This document shows, in pieces, positions 25,971-35,703 of a stretch of 64,000 nt of DNA (position 1 is the stretch's first letter; every line of letters starts with the position of its first letter). Source of the stretch: G965220075 sp965220075 (GTDB lineage Bacteria > Chloroflexota > UBA11872). Under the pieces are notes generated by a model that searched no databases, was not told the origin of the DNA, and was given only the letters and a program-made list of their open reading frames with translations. The stretch lies in the NCBI GenBank assembly GCA_965220075.1, contig OZ244806.1:1-64000 (forward strand), read 5' to 3'. The translations under genes were made by a program, and so were the position numbers.

Positions 25971-27896
25971 TTAGAGGTTGTGGATCTGGATCGGGGGCGG
26001 CTCGCCGTCCGGCTCGAATCCGAAGACGCGCGCGTAGAAGTGAAGCTCCGCCCGCAAGGCCAACTGCATGTTCTCGGCCTTGCGAAACCCATGCTGCTCG
26101 CCTTCGAAGGCAAGGTAGGCCACGGGGACGCCTTTTGCACGAAGCGCCGAGACCATTCGCTCGGCCTGGTCGGGAGGAACCACCTCGTCCTCCAGCCCCT
26201 GGAAGAAGATCACGGGAGCGTCCAGCCCCTCCGCATGGTGGATGGCCGAGCGCTGCCGGTAGAGGCCGGCGCTCCGCGGGTAAGGGCCGATGAGCAGGTC
26301 CAGATAGCGCGACTCGAACTTGTGGGTCTCGTGGGTGAGCGATTCGGCGTCGCTGATGCCGTAGTAGCTCGCACCGGCCCGGAAGACATCTCGAAAAGCC
26401 AAGGCGCAGAGCGTGGTGTAGCCGCCGGCGCTGCTGCCGGTGATGATGAGGCGCGCGGGGTCCACCTCACCCAGCGCGGCCAGGCGCCTGGCGACGTTGG
26501 CGCAGTCGTCCACGTCGACCACGCCCCACTGGCCGTTGAGCCGCTCGCGGTAGGGGCGGCCGTAGCCGGTGCTGCCTCCATAGTTGACGTCGGCGACGGC
26601 AAAGCCGCGGCTGGTCCAGAACTGCAAGCCGAGCGAGAGCGTGCTCTCGGCGGCGCCGGTAGGCCCTCCGTGGCTCTTCACGATCAGCGGCGGCCGCGCA
26701 TGCGCGGGTGCCCGGAACATGGGGTTGCGGGGCGGGTAGAAGAACGCGTGGGCGGTGCGTCCTCCCGAAGTGGGGAACTCGATGGCGCGCGCGGGTGAAA
26801 AGTAGGCCGGGTCGACCTCGTTCTTCGGGGCCGCGCTCAGCGACCGCAGACGCCCGTCGGCATCGATGCGGACCACCGCCGGCGCCTGCGTGGGCGAAGC
26901 CGCTACGGCCACAACCCCGTCACCATGGCCGGTGACGTACTCGAAGTGCGTAAAGGGCGTATCGAGAGGCGCGAGAGCGCCGGTAGAGGCGTCCACGACG
27001 CCGAGCCTCCACTCGCCCGAGCGCGCGTAGGCGCAGACCAGACGATCGGTGCCAACGAAGGCGTAGTTTGAAGATCCGAAGCGCCAGGGAGGCGCGCCAA
27101 GCTCGGCCTCGATCTCGAACACCGGCGCCACCTGTCCGAGGCGCTCGCGATAGAGGTTCCACCAGCCGTTTCGATCCGACACGAAATAAAGCTCCCCGTC
27201 GGGGGACCAGGTGGGTTGAAGAACGGACTCAGCGGGACCGCCCGCCACCTGACGAGCCTCGTGGAGCGAACCGTCCGCGGCGATCCGGGCCACCCACAGC
27301 TCGCAGCCGTCCCAGGGCATGTTGGGGTGGTTCCAGCAAAGCCAGGCCAGGCGTCGACCGGCCGGATCGAGCCTGGGCGCGGCGTAGAAGTCGTATCCGC
27401 GCGCGACGGCGCGCGGCGCGGCGCGGCCAGCGAGGTCGACGGCGGCTATGAGGTTCTCAGGCTCACCGCCGGCCGAGTGGTCCTCGGCCACGCAAATCAG
27501 CCGCCCGTGCGCGCGGTCGACTTTGCCGTCCGCGAAGCGCATGCGGCCGGAAGGGGTGATGGCGCGAGGCGCCCCTCCCCGGTCCTGCCGATAGACGCGC
27601 TGATCCGCGAAGTTGGCGAAGTAGACGGCGCCGCCGGAAACGGCTACGGCGGCGCCGCCGTACTCGTGCACACGCGTGCGCGGGCTGAACCCGGGCGGGG
27701 TCAGGTCGGCGCTGCGTCCATCGGAGGAGCAGCGCACGAGCACACTGCCGCCACCCTCAGCAGGGCGCGATTCCACCCAGTAGACGTCGTCGCCGTCTAC
27801 GTGGAGCTCATCGAACCGCACGCGTGCGGAGGCGGCCAGAGCGGCGCTTATGGGCGATCGCCAGGTTCCGAAGGGCGCGACCTGTGGTTCCGCCAT
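25971..27896 (-). CDS. S9 family peptidase (prolyl oligopeptidase / acylaminoacyl peptidase type)
   Basis: A 641-residue protein: an N-terminal seven-bladed beta-propeller-like region (repeated strands such as PTWSPDGELYFVSDRNG) and a C-terminal alpha/beta-hydrolase. The triad is visible: Ser489 in GSSAGGY, Asp in QGLEDEVVP and His in GEQHGFR. An SHGGPTG oxyanion motif precedes it. No signal peptide is evident, so it probably trims peptides in the cytoplasm. It is divergently placed from hyuAB, and the peptide theme recurs with the opp genes at 52-57 kb. Confidence 0.92.
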   Translation of the reverse strand: MAEPQVAPFGTWRSPISAALAASARVRFDELHVDGDDVYWVESRPAEGGGSVLVRCSSDGRSADLTPPGFSPRTRVHEYGGAAVAVSGGAVYFANFADQRVYRQDRGGAPRAITPSGRMRFADGKVDRAHGRLICVAEDHSAGGEPENLIAAVDLAGRAAPRAVARGYDFYAAPRLDPAGRRLAWLCWNHPNMPWDGCELWVARIAADGSLHEARQVAGGPAESVLQPTWSPDGELYFVSDRNGWWNLYRERLGQVAPVFEIEAELGAPPWRFGSSNYAFVGTDRLVCAYARSGEWRLGVVDASTGALAPLDTPFTHFEYVTGHGDGVVAVAASPTQAPAVVRIDADGRLRSLSAAPKNEVDPAYFSPARAIEFPTSGGRTAHAFFYPPRNPMFRAPAHARPPLIVKSHGGPTGAAESTLSLGLQFWTSRGFAVADVNYGGSTGYGRPYRERLNGQWGVVDVDDCANVARRLAALGEVDPARLIITGSSAGGYTTLCALAFRDVFRAGASYYGISDAESLTHETHKFESRYLDLLIGPYPRSAGLYRQRSAIHHAEGLDAPVIFFQGLEDEVVPPDQAERMVSALRAKGVPVAYLAFEGEQHGFRKAENMQLALRAELHFYARVFGFEPDGEPPPIQIHNL

Positions 27897-28104
27897 GGGA
27901 CGGCATTACCTCGTTGGGGCGGCATGCCGGCGCCGAGCGCGCGAGCTCGGGCCGCGCCAACGAGCATACGGTTCACAAGGGGGCCGTGCGCGGGTCGCCG
28001 GGCGGCAGAGCAACTAACATGAACCTTCCGCGTTCAGCCAGCGCGCCCACGGCCCGAACTCTGGCGGGGGCCGACGAGCCGCGCGAAAGGATGATTGCCA
28101 GGCA

Positions 28105-30180
28105 ATGGCCCGCATTGGTATCGACATCGGAGGCACCTTCACCGACCTGTGCGTGGTCGGCGACGACGGCCAGTCCTGGAGCACGAAGCTCCTGACGACC
28201 CCGTCGGACCCATCGGTGGGGTTCCTCGGGATTCTCGACCGGGCCTTCGACGCGGATCCCGCCTATGCGGATGCGCGCGAGATCGTGCACGCCACCACCG
28301 TGGCGACCAACGCGGTGCTGGAGCGCGATACCGCGCGCATGGGCCTCATAACGACGTCCGGGTTTCGTGACGTGCTGGAGATAGGCCGGCACTTCCGGCG
28401 CGAGCTCTACGACTTTTTCGTGCAGAAGCCGCCCGTGCTGGTGCCGCGCGAGCGCCGCCTGGAGGTGGAGGAGCGCATAGACGCCCAGGGCGCCGTCCTC
28501 ACGCCGCTCAACCGGGCGCAGGCGCGGGCGGCTCTGGAGGCATTGCTGGCGCAAGAGGTGGAAGTGATCCTGGTCTGCTTCCTGCACAGCTACGCCTATC
28601 CGCAGCACGAGCTGGCCGTGGCCGAGCTGGCCAGCGGGTGCACGGACGTTCCCGTGATCACGAGCCATTCGGTCTGCCGCGAGTATCGGGAGTACGAGCG
28701 CTTCAGCACGGCGGCCGTGCACGGAGCGGTGGCGCCCAAGGTGAGGGAGTACATGTCGCGAATCGAGGAGGCTCTGCAAGCGCGCGGCATCGGCGCGCCC
28801 TTGTCGGTGATGCAGTCGAGCGGCGGAATGGCGCGGGCCGCCACGGTCGCGCGCGAGCCGGCGGTGATTGTGGAGTCGGGACCGGCGGCGGGGGTGATCT
28901 CGGCCGTGGCGGTGGGCCGGCGGCTCGGGATAGGCGATCTCATCTCCTTCGACATGGGCGGCACGAGCGCCAAGGCCACGCTCATACGCGATGGGCGGAT
29001 CGCGATCAACACCGACTACGAGATCGGGGGCGGGATTCAAGGCGGGTTCGGGACCGGATATCCGATTCGCACGCCCGTCGTCGACCTGGTGGAGATCGGG
29101 ACGGGAGGGGGATCGATCGCGCGCGTGAACGAGGCGGGCCACTTGCAGGTCGGTCCGCAGAGCGCCGGAGCCGAGCCGGGGCCCGCGTGCTACGGGTTGG
29201 GCGGCGCCACGGCCACAATCACCGACGCCGACGTGGTGCTTGGCCGCCTGCGCGCGGAGGACTTCGCGGGAGGACGGCTGACGCTCGACGTGGAGGCGGC
29301 GCGACGGGCTATCGCCGAGACGGTGGCCGGGCCGCTGGGAATGCCGTTGCAGGCCGCGGCCGAAGGGATCGTGGCGCTGGGCAACGCGCAGATGGTTCGC
29401 GCTCTGGAGCTGGTATCGGTAGAGCGCGGCTTCGATCCACGCGAATTCGCGATGGTGGCTTTCGGCGGGGCCGGTCCGGCGCATGCCGCCGAGCTTGCGG
29501 CCGAGCTCGGCTGCCGCCGCGTGATAATCCCGCCCGAAGCCGGCGTGCAGTCGGCGCTGGGTCTGCTGGTGGCCGACGCCCGGCGCGACTTCAGCCACGC
29601 CGTGCTCAGCCGGGCCGACGAAGTCGACCTGGCGCGGATACACTCGCTCTACGAGCAGTTGGAAGCGCACGGCCGGCGGGAGCTGCTAGACGCGGGTTTC
29701 GCGTCGGAGAGTCTGGAATCGCGGCTGTCCGTCGACGCCCGCTACCTTGGACAAGCCTACGAGCTGACAGTCGAGTTGCCTGTGCGCCCGACGTTCACGC
29801 CGGAGCTCGCCGCGCGCATCTCCAAGGGCTTTCACGAAGCCCACCAGCGCCGGCACGGGCACAGCGATTCCGACGCGGCGGTTGAGTGGGTGACGCTGCG
29901 GGTGTCCGTGTCCGGCGCAGTGCCGCAGCCCGCGCCGCACGCACTGCCTGAGCCCACCACGCCGCTGTCACAGCGCCGCCGTGCCTTCATCGATATGACA
30001 TGGGCCGGAGACACCGTCAGCGCGCCGGTCTACGCGCGCGCCGATCTGGGACCCGGCGACCGCTTGCTTGGTCCCGCGCTGATCGTGCAGGACGACTCCA
30101 CGATAGCCGTGCCGCCGGAGGTCGGGGTCATGCTTGAGAGCACGGGCGATTTGGCGCTCGAGCTGGAGGCTTCCGAGTGA
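28105..30180 (+). CDS. hyuA: Hydantoinase/oxoprolinase subunit A family protein
   Basis: A 691-residue ATP-dependent cyclic-amidase subunit. The N-terminus carries the ASKHA-type phosphate-binding start RIGIDIGGTFTDLCVV, a second nucleotide motif SFDMGGTSAK lies mid-protein, and a conserved FGGAGPAHA stretch follows. The length matches HyuA. Partners hydrolyse hydantoins, 5-oxoproline, N-methylhydantoin or, in acetone carboxylase relatives, carboxylate ketones. It overlaps the next gene by four bases (GTGA). Substrate is unresolved. Confidence 0.9.
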   Translation: MARIGIDIGGTFTDLCVVGDDGQSWSTKLLTTPSDPSVGFLGILDRAFDADPAYADAREIVHATTVATNAVLERDTARMGLITTSGFRDVLEIGRHFRRELYDFFVQKPPVLVPRERRLEVEERIDAQGAVLTPLNRAQARAALEALLAQEVEVILVCFLHSYAYPQHELAVAELASGCTDVPVITSHSVCREYREYERFSTAAVHGAVAPKVREYMSRIEEALQARGIGAPLSVMQSSGGMARAATVAREPAVIVESGPAAGVISAVAVGRRLGIGDLISFDMGGTSAKATLIRDGRIAINTDYEIGGGIQGGFGTGYPIRTPVVDLVEIGTGGGSIARVNEAGHLQVGPQSAGAEPGPACYGLGGATATITDADVVLGRLRAEDFAGGRLTLDVEAARRAIAETVAGPLGMPLQAAAEGIVALGNAQMVRALELVSVERGFDPREFAMVAFGGAGPAHAAELAAELGCRRVIIPPEAGVQSALGLLVADARRDFSHAVLSRADEVDLARIHSLYEQLEAHGRRELLDAGFASESLESRLSVDARYLGQAYELTVELPVRPTFTPELAARISKGFHEAHQRRHGHSDSDAAVEWVTLRVSVSGAVPQPAPHALPEPTTPLSQRRRAFIDMTWAGDTVSAPVYARADLGPGDRLLGPALIVQDDSTIAVPPEVGVMLESTGDLALELEASE

Positions 30181-31814
30181 GCATGGCCCGCGTCGATCCC
30201 GTGACACTGGAGCTTGTGCGGAATCGCCTGGTTGCGGGCGCCCAGCAGATGGCCGTGACGATCTGGAAAAGCGCCTACTCGACAGTGGTTCGAGAGGTGC
30301 TGGACTACTCCACGGCGCTCTTCGACGAGCGCGGGCAGATGGTGGCGCAGTCCGCCCAAATCCCATTTCAAATGATGACGATGTCGGCGCCCATGCGGTA
30401 TCTGGTCGATAGAGGATTCGACTGGGACGAAGACGACGTGGTGCTGCTCAATGATCCCTACGCCTGCGACGGGCAGCATCTGCCGGACGTGATGACCTTT
30501 CGTCCCATCTTCGCGGCCGGTGAGCTGGTGGCGTTCGCGGGGGCCGTCGCGCACATGATCGACGTGGGCGGCGGGGCGGCCGGCAGCTACTTCGCTTCAG
30601 CCACCGAAATCATTCAGGAGGGCATTCGCATCCCGCCGGTCAAGATCTATCGAGGCGGCCAGCGCAATCGGGAGCTCTTTGAGGTGATTGCGCTCAACGT
30701 GCGTGAGCCCGGCAAGGTCGTGGGGGACATCAATGCGATGTGCGCGGCCACCACGCGCGGCGAGGCGGTGGTGCGCGAGCTGCTGGAACGGCACGGCGCC
30801 GCGGGATTGCGCGCCGCTATGCGCGAGATCCTGGACGGTACCGAGCGACAAGTGCGCCGGCGGCTTTCAGCGATTCCGGAAGGCACCTACCACGGGCTGG
30901 ACTACCTCGACGACGACGGAATCGGCGACCAGCCGGTGCGTATCGAGTTGAACCTCACGCGGCGCGGAGAAACAGTCTCGGTGGACTTCACCGGCACCTC
31001 TCCCCAAGGCGGTCCCATCAACGCGACGCTGTCCATGACGCGCGCCACGGTGGTCTACGTGCTCATGGCGGCGATCGGGGAGGGCATCCCCAAGACCGAT
31101 GGCTGGGGGCGCGTCATCGAGGTAATCGCGCCGCAGGGGACGGTCGTCAACGCGCGAGACCCCGCGCCAGTGGCCAGCCGCGTCACTACTTGCCACCGCC
31201 TGGTGGACGTGATGCTGCAGGCCCTTTCCAAGGCGATCCCCGAGCGCGTGATGGCCGGCTACTACGGGGCCAGCAATATCTGCAATATCGGCGGCCGCGA
31301 CGCGGAGACCGGCGCGCCCTGGGTGAACTTCGAGATCGAGGTGGGCGGCTGGGGCGCGCGGCCCACGTCAGACGGACTGGACGGCTACAGCGCGCACATT
31401 CACAACCTGGCCAACACCCCGATCGAGGTGGTGGAATCGACCCATCCGATCCGTGTCGAGCGCTACGAGCTCATTCCCGGCTCGGGGGGGATTGGACAGT
31501 TCCGCGGCGGGCTGGGATTGCGGCGCGACCTGCGCACGCTCAGCGACGGCACGCAGCTCAACCTGCTGGGGGACCACTGCCGCTTCCCGGCGGCGGGCAT
31601 GTTCGGCGGCGGCGACAGCGTGCCGGGCCGCTACGTCCTCAATCCCGACAGCGACCGCGAGCAGATCTTGCCCAACAAGCTATCGAACTACCCGATGGCG
31701 CGCGGCGACGTCATCTCGATGCAGACCTCCGGCGGCGGGGGCTACGGCGATCCGGCGCTGCGGGACGCCGCGCTGGCGGAGCGCGACCGCCGCGAGGGCA
31801 AGGTGACGCGCTAG
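30177..31814 (+). CDS. hyuB: Hydantoinase/oxoprolinase subunit B family protein
   Basis: A 545-residue HyuB partner with the N-terminal VDPVTLELVRNRL, the metal-site-like NDPYACDGQHLPDV, and the C-terminal glycine-rich GGGGYGDPALR. GTG 30177 is chosen because GGAGG lies seven bases upstream and it overlaps the hyuA stop; ATG 30183 is the alternative. HyuA and HyuB form one enzyme, so the coupling supports stoichiometric synthesis. Confidence 0.9.
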   Translation: MSMARVDPVTLELVRNRLVAGAQQMAVTIWKSAYSTVVREVLDYSTALFDERGQMVAQSAQIPFQMMTMSAPMRYLVDRGFDWDEDDVVLLNDPYACDGQHLPDVMTFRPIFAAGELVAFAGAVAHMIDVGGGAAGSYFASATEIIQEGIRIPPVKIYRGGQRNRELFEVIALNVREPGKVVGDINAMCAATTRGEAVVRELLERHGAAGLRAAMREILDGTERQVRRRLSAIPEGTYHGLDYLDDDGIGDQPVRIELNLTRRGETVSVDFTGTSPQGGPINATLSMTRATVVYVLMAAIGEGIPKTDGWGRVIEVIAPQGTVVNARDPAPVASRVTTCHRLVDVMLQALSKAIPERVMAGYYGASNICNIGGRDAETGAPWVNFEIEVGGWGARPTSDGLDGYSAHIHNLANTPIEVVESTHPIRVERYELIPGSGGIGQFRGGLGLRRDLRTLSDGTQLNLLGDHCRFPAAGMFGGGDSVPGRYVLNPDSDREQILPNKLSNYPMARGDVISMQTSGGGGYGDPALRDAALAERDRREGKVTR

Positions 31815-31866
31815 CAGACGGCGGTTCGGGCACGGGCGGCCTGTACTACAAGACACCCTCACCCAA

Positions 31867-31888
31867 CCCTCTCCCAGGCGGGAGAGGG
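31867..31888. terminator. CCCTCTCCC/GGGAGAGGG hairpin between convergent genes
   Basis: A nine-base-pair stem with loop AGGC, 53 bases after hyuB and facing the convergent IMPase gene. Two further GGGAGAGGGCG copies follow. There is no U-run. It may stop transcription in both directions, but it is also one of the dispersed palindromes that MITEs use as targets. Confidence 0.5.
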
Positions 31889-31974
31889 CGCGGACTACGG
31901 GAGAGGGCGCGGACAGTGGGAGAGGGCTTCTACGACGGGCATGGGAGCGCTGCAGCCTGGGGCGCCGGCGCCGC

Positions 31975-32811
31975 TCAGGTGGCCGCAGGCTCGAATGGCT
32001 TTTGCAGTCCGTGCTCGCGGGCGAGACTGACAATCTCGTCGTGCAGGTGGCCGTTGCTAAACGCGCAGCGGCGGCTCAGCGGACCTACGGGAGCGCCGAA
32101 GAGATCGGTCGCTCGCCCGCCTGCGCGCGAGAGGATCAAGACAGCGGCAGCGTGATCCCACCATTTGACGTTGCTGTATAACGCGCCGTCATAGCGGCCG
32201 GCCGCGATCCAGGCCATCTCCAGCGCCGCGCTGCCGGTCATGCGCACGCGGTGAAAGGTGCGGGCTGCGCTTGCCAGGGCTTCGACAAAGCGGCGCGAGT
32301 CGTCGGGCGAGATTCCACGCTGCGCCCAGGTCACGGTGGCCTGGGCCGGATCGTCGACGCGGCTGACCTGGATGTCGCCGTCGTTCAACCGAGCCGGGCC
32401 ATTGCGGCCAGCCGTGAACATCTCCTCCCTCACGGGATCGAAGACCACCCCGGCGTCGACCCGGCCGTTGCAGGCGTGCGCCACGCTGACGCAGAACTGG
32501 GGCTGAGCGCGCGAGTAATTGTCGGTGCCGTCGAGCGGGTCCACGACCCACACGTCCGGCCCCAAAATGTCGTCGTGCGGGAACTCCTCGGAAAAGATCA
32601 CGTGAGTGGGGAAGGCGCTTTCCAGCACGCGGCGAATCGCGGCGTCCGCCGCGAAATCAGCGTCGGTGACGACCGTGCGCTCACCCGCGTAGGTCTTCCA
32701 GCGGACATCGCGGGGGGTCCGAAGCCGTCGCATTAGCTCGCCGCCGGCGGCCCTCGCGGCCTCGGCGGCGACCCCGAGCAGCGCGTCCTGACCGGGCGAC
32801 GACTCGATCAT
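31975..32811 (-). CDS. Inositol monophosphatase family phosphatase
   Basis: A 278-residue member of the Mg-dependent IMPase/FBPase/CysQ superfamily. Metal ligands are visible in SEEF (residue ~75), in the hallmark VVDPLDGTDNY and in the C-terminal WWDHAAAVLI. It may act on inositol-1-phosphate, histidinol phosphate or 3'-phosphoadenosine phosphate; sequence alone does not decide. Start ATG 32811 is preferred to 32874, which adds a stretch unlike the family. The 308-bp gap to the next gene shows nothing recognisable. Confidence 0.88.
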   Translation of the reverse strand: MIESSPGQDALLGVAAEAARAAGGELMRRLRTPRDVRWKTYAGERTVVTDADFAADAAIRRVLESAFPTHVIFSEEFPHDDILGPDVWVVDPLDGTDNYSRAQPQFCVSVAHACNGRVDAGVVFDPVREEMFTAGRNGPARLNDGDIQVSRVDDPAQATVTWAQRGISPDDSRRFVEALASAARTFHRVRMTGSAALEMAWIAAGRYDGALYSNVKWWDHAAAVLILSRAGGRATDLFGAPVGPLSRRCAFSNGHLHDEIVSLAREHGLQKPFEPAAT

Positions 32812-33119
32812 GCGCCGCGGGTAGGCATTACAGCCCGGTCGCGCGTGTGCGAACGCGATGGACGCGGGGCGCAAGCGGCGGTGTTGGTCAAGGAATGGAC
32901 TCTTGAGGGATGAGCATCACAAGCCGGCGCGGGCACCGACCCGGCATGATAGCGGGCGCCGGGCAGGCTTGGCGGCGCAGGCGGTTGGCGGGCCGCTGTG
33001 ACGCTCCCATCGCACGCGCGGCGCCGCATGAGGGCCTGACCGGGCGAGCGGCCGACTAGTCGAGTTGGACGCGAATCGTTAGTCTGAGACGCACTCGCAG
33101 GCGCGATCAGTTGGTGGCT

Positions 33120-34295
33120 ATGCACCCGCTTCACTTCATCGATGAGCAGCTTGCCGGCATGCGTGAGCAGGGGCTGTTTCGGACGCTGCGGCCGCTCGAG
33201 TCTCCGCAGGGTCCCCGCATTCGCATTGGCGGACGGGAGCTGATCAACCTTTCCTCGAACGACTACCTGGGGTTGGCGAACGATCCGGCGCTGCGCGCCG
33301 CCGCCAAAGCCGCCGTTGACGAGTTCGGCGCGGGGGCCGGCGCGGTGCGCACGATCGCCGGGACCATGACCATCCACGAGGAGCTCGAGCGAGAGATCGC
33401 CGCCTGGAAGGGCGCCGAGGCGACGCTGGTATTCCAATCGGGCTTCGCCGCCAATCTCGGCGTGATCCCCGCGCTGGTGGGGCGCGAGGACGTGATACTC
33501 AGCGACGAGCTCAATCACGCAAGCATCATCGACGGCTGCCGGCTGAGCCGCGCCACGATCAAACGATTCGCGCACGCGGACGCGGGTTCACTGCGCGAGG
33601 CGCTCAGGGAGTCGGGTGATTACGGGCGCAAGCTGGTAGTCACGGACGGCGTGTTCAGCATGGACGGCGACATCGCGCCGCTGCCGGACATCGTGGAGGT
33701 GTCCGAGGAGTTCGGCGCGATGGTGATGGTGGACGACGCGCACGCGAGCGGGGTGCTGGGCCGCGGCGGCCGCGGATCGGTGGACCACTTCGACTTGCAC
33801 GGCCGCGTGCACGTGCAGATGGGCACGCTTTCCAAGGCGATCGGGGCGATGGGCGGCTACATCGCGGGCACGCAGGCGCTGCGCGACTATCTCATCCAGT
33901 TTGGGCGGCCGTTTCTGTTCTCAACGGCACACCCGCCGGCCGTCGTGGCGGCGTGTCGGGCGGCAATTCAAGTGCTGGAGCGGGAACCGGAGCGAGTGGA
34001 CCGGCTGTGGGCGAACGCGCGCTCGCTGAAGGGGCAACTGGCCGATCTGGGCCTAGACCTGGGTCGGAGCGACTCCCCCATCACGCCGGTGATCGTGGGC
34101 GCGGCCGAGCGCGCCCACAAGCTGAGCGACCGGCTGCGTGAGCTGGGCGTTTTCGTGCAAAGCGTGGCCTTCCCCACGGTGCCGCGGGACGCGGCGCGGA
34201 TTCGGATCATGGTGAGCGCGGCTCACTCGCAGACCGACCTGAGCGAGGCCGTGGCGGCCATCAGCCAAGCCACCGGAGAGCTCGGCCTGCGCTAG
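33120..34295 (+). CDS. Alpha-oxoamine synthase family PLP enzyme (glycine C-acetyltransferase / BioF-like)
   Basis: A 391-residue fold-type I aminotransferase-like enzyme that condenses an amino acid with an acyl-CoA. Seen: LSSNDYLGLA near residue 48, the SGFAANLGVIPAL region, HASIIDGCRLS, VDDAHASGVLG and the PLP lysine K239 in TLSKAIGAMGGY. The sequence is compatible with 2-amino-3-ketobutyrate CoA ligase (kbl) or 8-amino-7-oxononanoate synthase (bioF). Neither tdh nor other bio genes are adjacent. ATG 33120 is used in preference to TTG 33111. Confidence 0.9.
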   Translation: MHPLHFIDEQLAGMREQGLFRTLRPLESPQGPRIRIGGRELINLSSNDYLGLANDPALRAAAKAAVDEFGAGAGAVRTIAGTMTIHEELEREIAAWKGAEATLVFQSGFAANLGVIPALVGREDVILSDELNHASIIDGCRLSRATIKRFAHADAGSLREALRESGDYGRKLVVTDGVFSMDGDIAPLPDIVEVSEEFGAMVMVDDAHASGVLGRGGRGSVDHFDLHGRVHVQMGTLSKAIGAMGGYIAGTQALRDYLIQFGRPFLFSTAHPPAVVAACRAAIQVLEREPERVDRLWANARSLKGQLADLGLDLGRSDSPITPVIVGAAERAHKLSDRLRELGVFVQSVAFPTVPRDAARIRIMVSAAHSQTDLSEAVAAISQATGELGLR

Positions 34296-34405
34296 CGCGG
34301 GAGCGCGCGCACGGTCTAGGGGCCGAGCATCGCTCCCGTCGGCGGCGGACTCGGCGTGGCCCGGTGCTAAAATCCCGCCCACCTTTGCGCGGGGAGACTG
34401 GCGGC

Positions 34406-35494
34406 GTGCCCGAATCGCTCGACGACCTGCGTCGGGCAATCGACGCCATCGACGCCGAGCTGATTGAGCTACTCGCGCAGCGCGGGCAGCGCGTCAAGCT
34501 GATAGGGGCACTCAAGGCCAAGGCCGAGGCGCCAGCCTTCGCGCCGGACCGCGAGAGCGCCATCTACGAGCGGGTCACGCGCCTCAATCCCGGGCCATTC
34601 GACTCGGCGCAGATCCGAGCGATCTTTCGAGAGATCATCTCGGCCGGGCGCAACCTGGAAGAGCGCGAGCGGGTGGCGCATCTGGGCCCGGCGTTTACGT
34701 TCAGCCACGAGGCGGCATTGGATTATTTCGGCCAGTCCGCCGAATTCGTGCCATTGCCGACGCTGCGCGACGTGTTCCAGCAGGTGGAGCGCGGCGAAGC
34801 CACACACGCCGTGGTGCCGGTGGAAAACTCCACCAGCGGCACCGTCGGCGAGACGCTCGATCTGTTTCCGGACCACGACGTGCACGTTTGCAGTGAGATC
34901 AACCTCTCGATATCGCAAAACCTGCTGGCGCTGGAGCGCCGAGCCGATTACAGCGTCCTCTACTCGCACGCACAGGCTCTGCAGCAATGCCGCCTGTGGC
35001 TGGCCCACAACATGCCGGGCGTTCCCACCAGCGAGGTGGCCAGCACCAGCGAGGCGGCGCGGCGGGCCGCCTCGGAGCCGGGAAGCGCGGCGATCGGGCC
35101 CGTCAGCGCAGGCGCGGCGCACCGCCTGACGACGATCCACAGCAACATCCAGGACGTCGCCGGCAACCAAACGCGCTTCTACGTGATCGCCACGCGCCCG
35201 GCGGCGCGTACGGGGTCCGACAAGACGGCTCTGATGCTGACGGTCAAAGACCGCGTGGGCGCGCTGCACGACGTGCTGGGCGTGGTGCGCACACACGGGA
35301 TCAACCTCACCTTCATTCAATCGCGGCCGTCCCGGGTAAAGCCGGGCGACTACCGATTCTTCCTGGAGCTTTCCGGGCATCCGGACGACTCGCCGGTGGA
35401 AGCCACGCTGGACGAGCTGCGCGACCTGTGCGTGTCGATCCGGGTTCTAGGCGCCTGGCCGGTCGGCAACGCGGACCGTCCCGCAAGCGCCTGA
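34406..35494 (+). CDS. pheA: Bifunctional chorismate mutase / prephenate dehydratase (P-protein)
   Basis: A 362-residue phenylalanine-synthesis enzyme: an AroQ-type chorismate mutase (residues 1-80, LDDLRRAIDAIDAELIELL), a prephenate dehydratase (VVPVENSTSGTV, and NQTRFYVI carrying the catalytic Thr-Arg-Phe), and a C-terminal ACT domain (GALHDVLGVVRTHGINLTFI) that normally senses phenylalanine. In the ACT domain ESRP is replaced by QSRPSR. GTG 34406 is preferred because the mutase begins there; the frame is open to 34364. Confidence 0.93.
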   Translation: MPESLDDLRRAIDAIDAELIELLAQRGQRVKLIGALKAKAEAPAFAPDRESAIYERVTRLNPGPFDSAQIRAIFREIISAGRNLEERERVAHLGPAFTFSHEAALDYFGQSAEFVPLPTLRDVFQQVERGEATHAVVPVENSTSGTVGETLDLFPDHDVHVCSEINLSISQNLLALERRADYSVLYSHAQALQQCRLWLAHNMPGVPTSEVASTSEAARRAASEPGSAAIGPVSAGAAHRLTTIHSNIQDVAGNQTRFYVIATRPAARTGSDKTALMLTVKDRVGALHDVLGVVRTHGINLTFIQSRPSRVKPGDYRFFLELSGHPDDSPVEATLDELRDLCVSIRVLGAWPVGNADRPASA

Positions 35495-35703
35495 CTCTAT
35501 TCAGCGGCGCGGCCCCAGCTTCAAGCTAGGCGGATTGCTCGCGCGCGGCTGCAATTGACGCCGAGCGGTCGGCTTCACGCGCGGCCGCGCGCTCGCGGGC
35601 TTTTCGAATCACGGTGCAGGCATCTAAGCTGAGCGCTGAGTTGGGCATGTGTCTTCGTGACACGCGGCGCCGCCGCGAGTAACGAGCGATCGTGAGGTGG
35701 CTT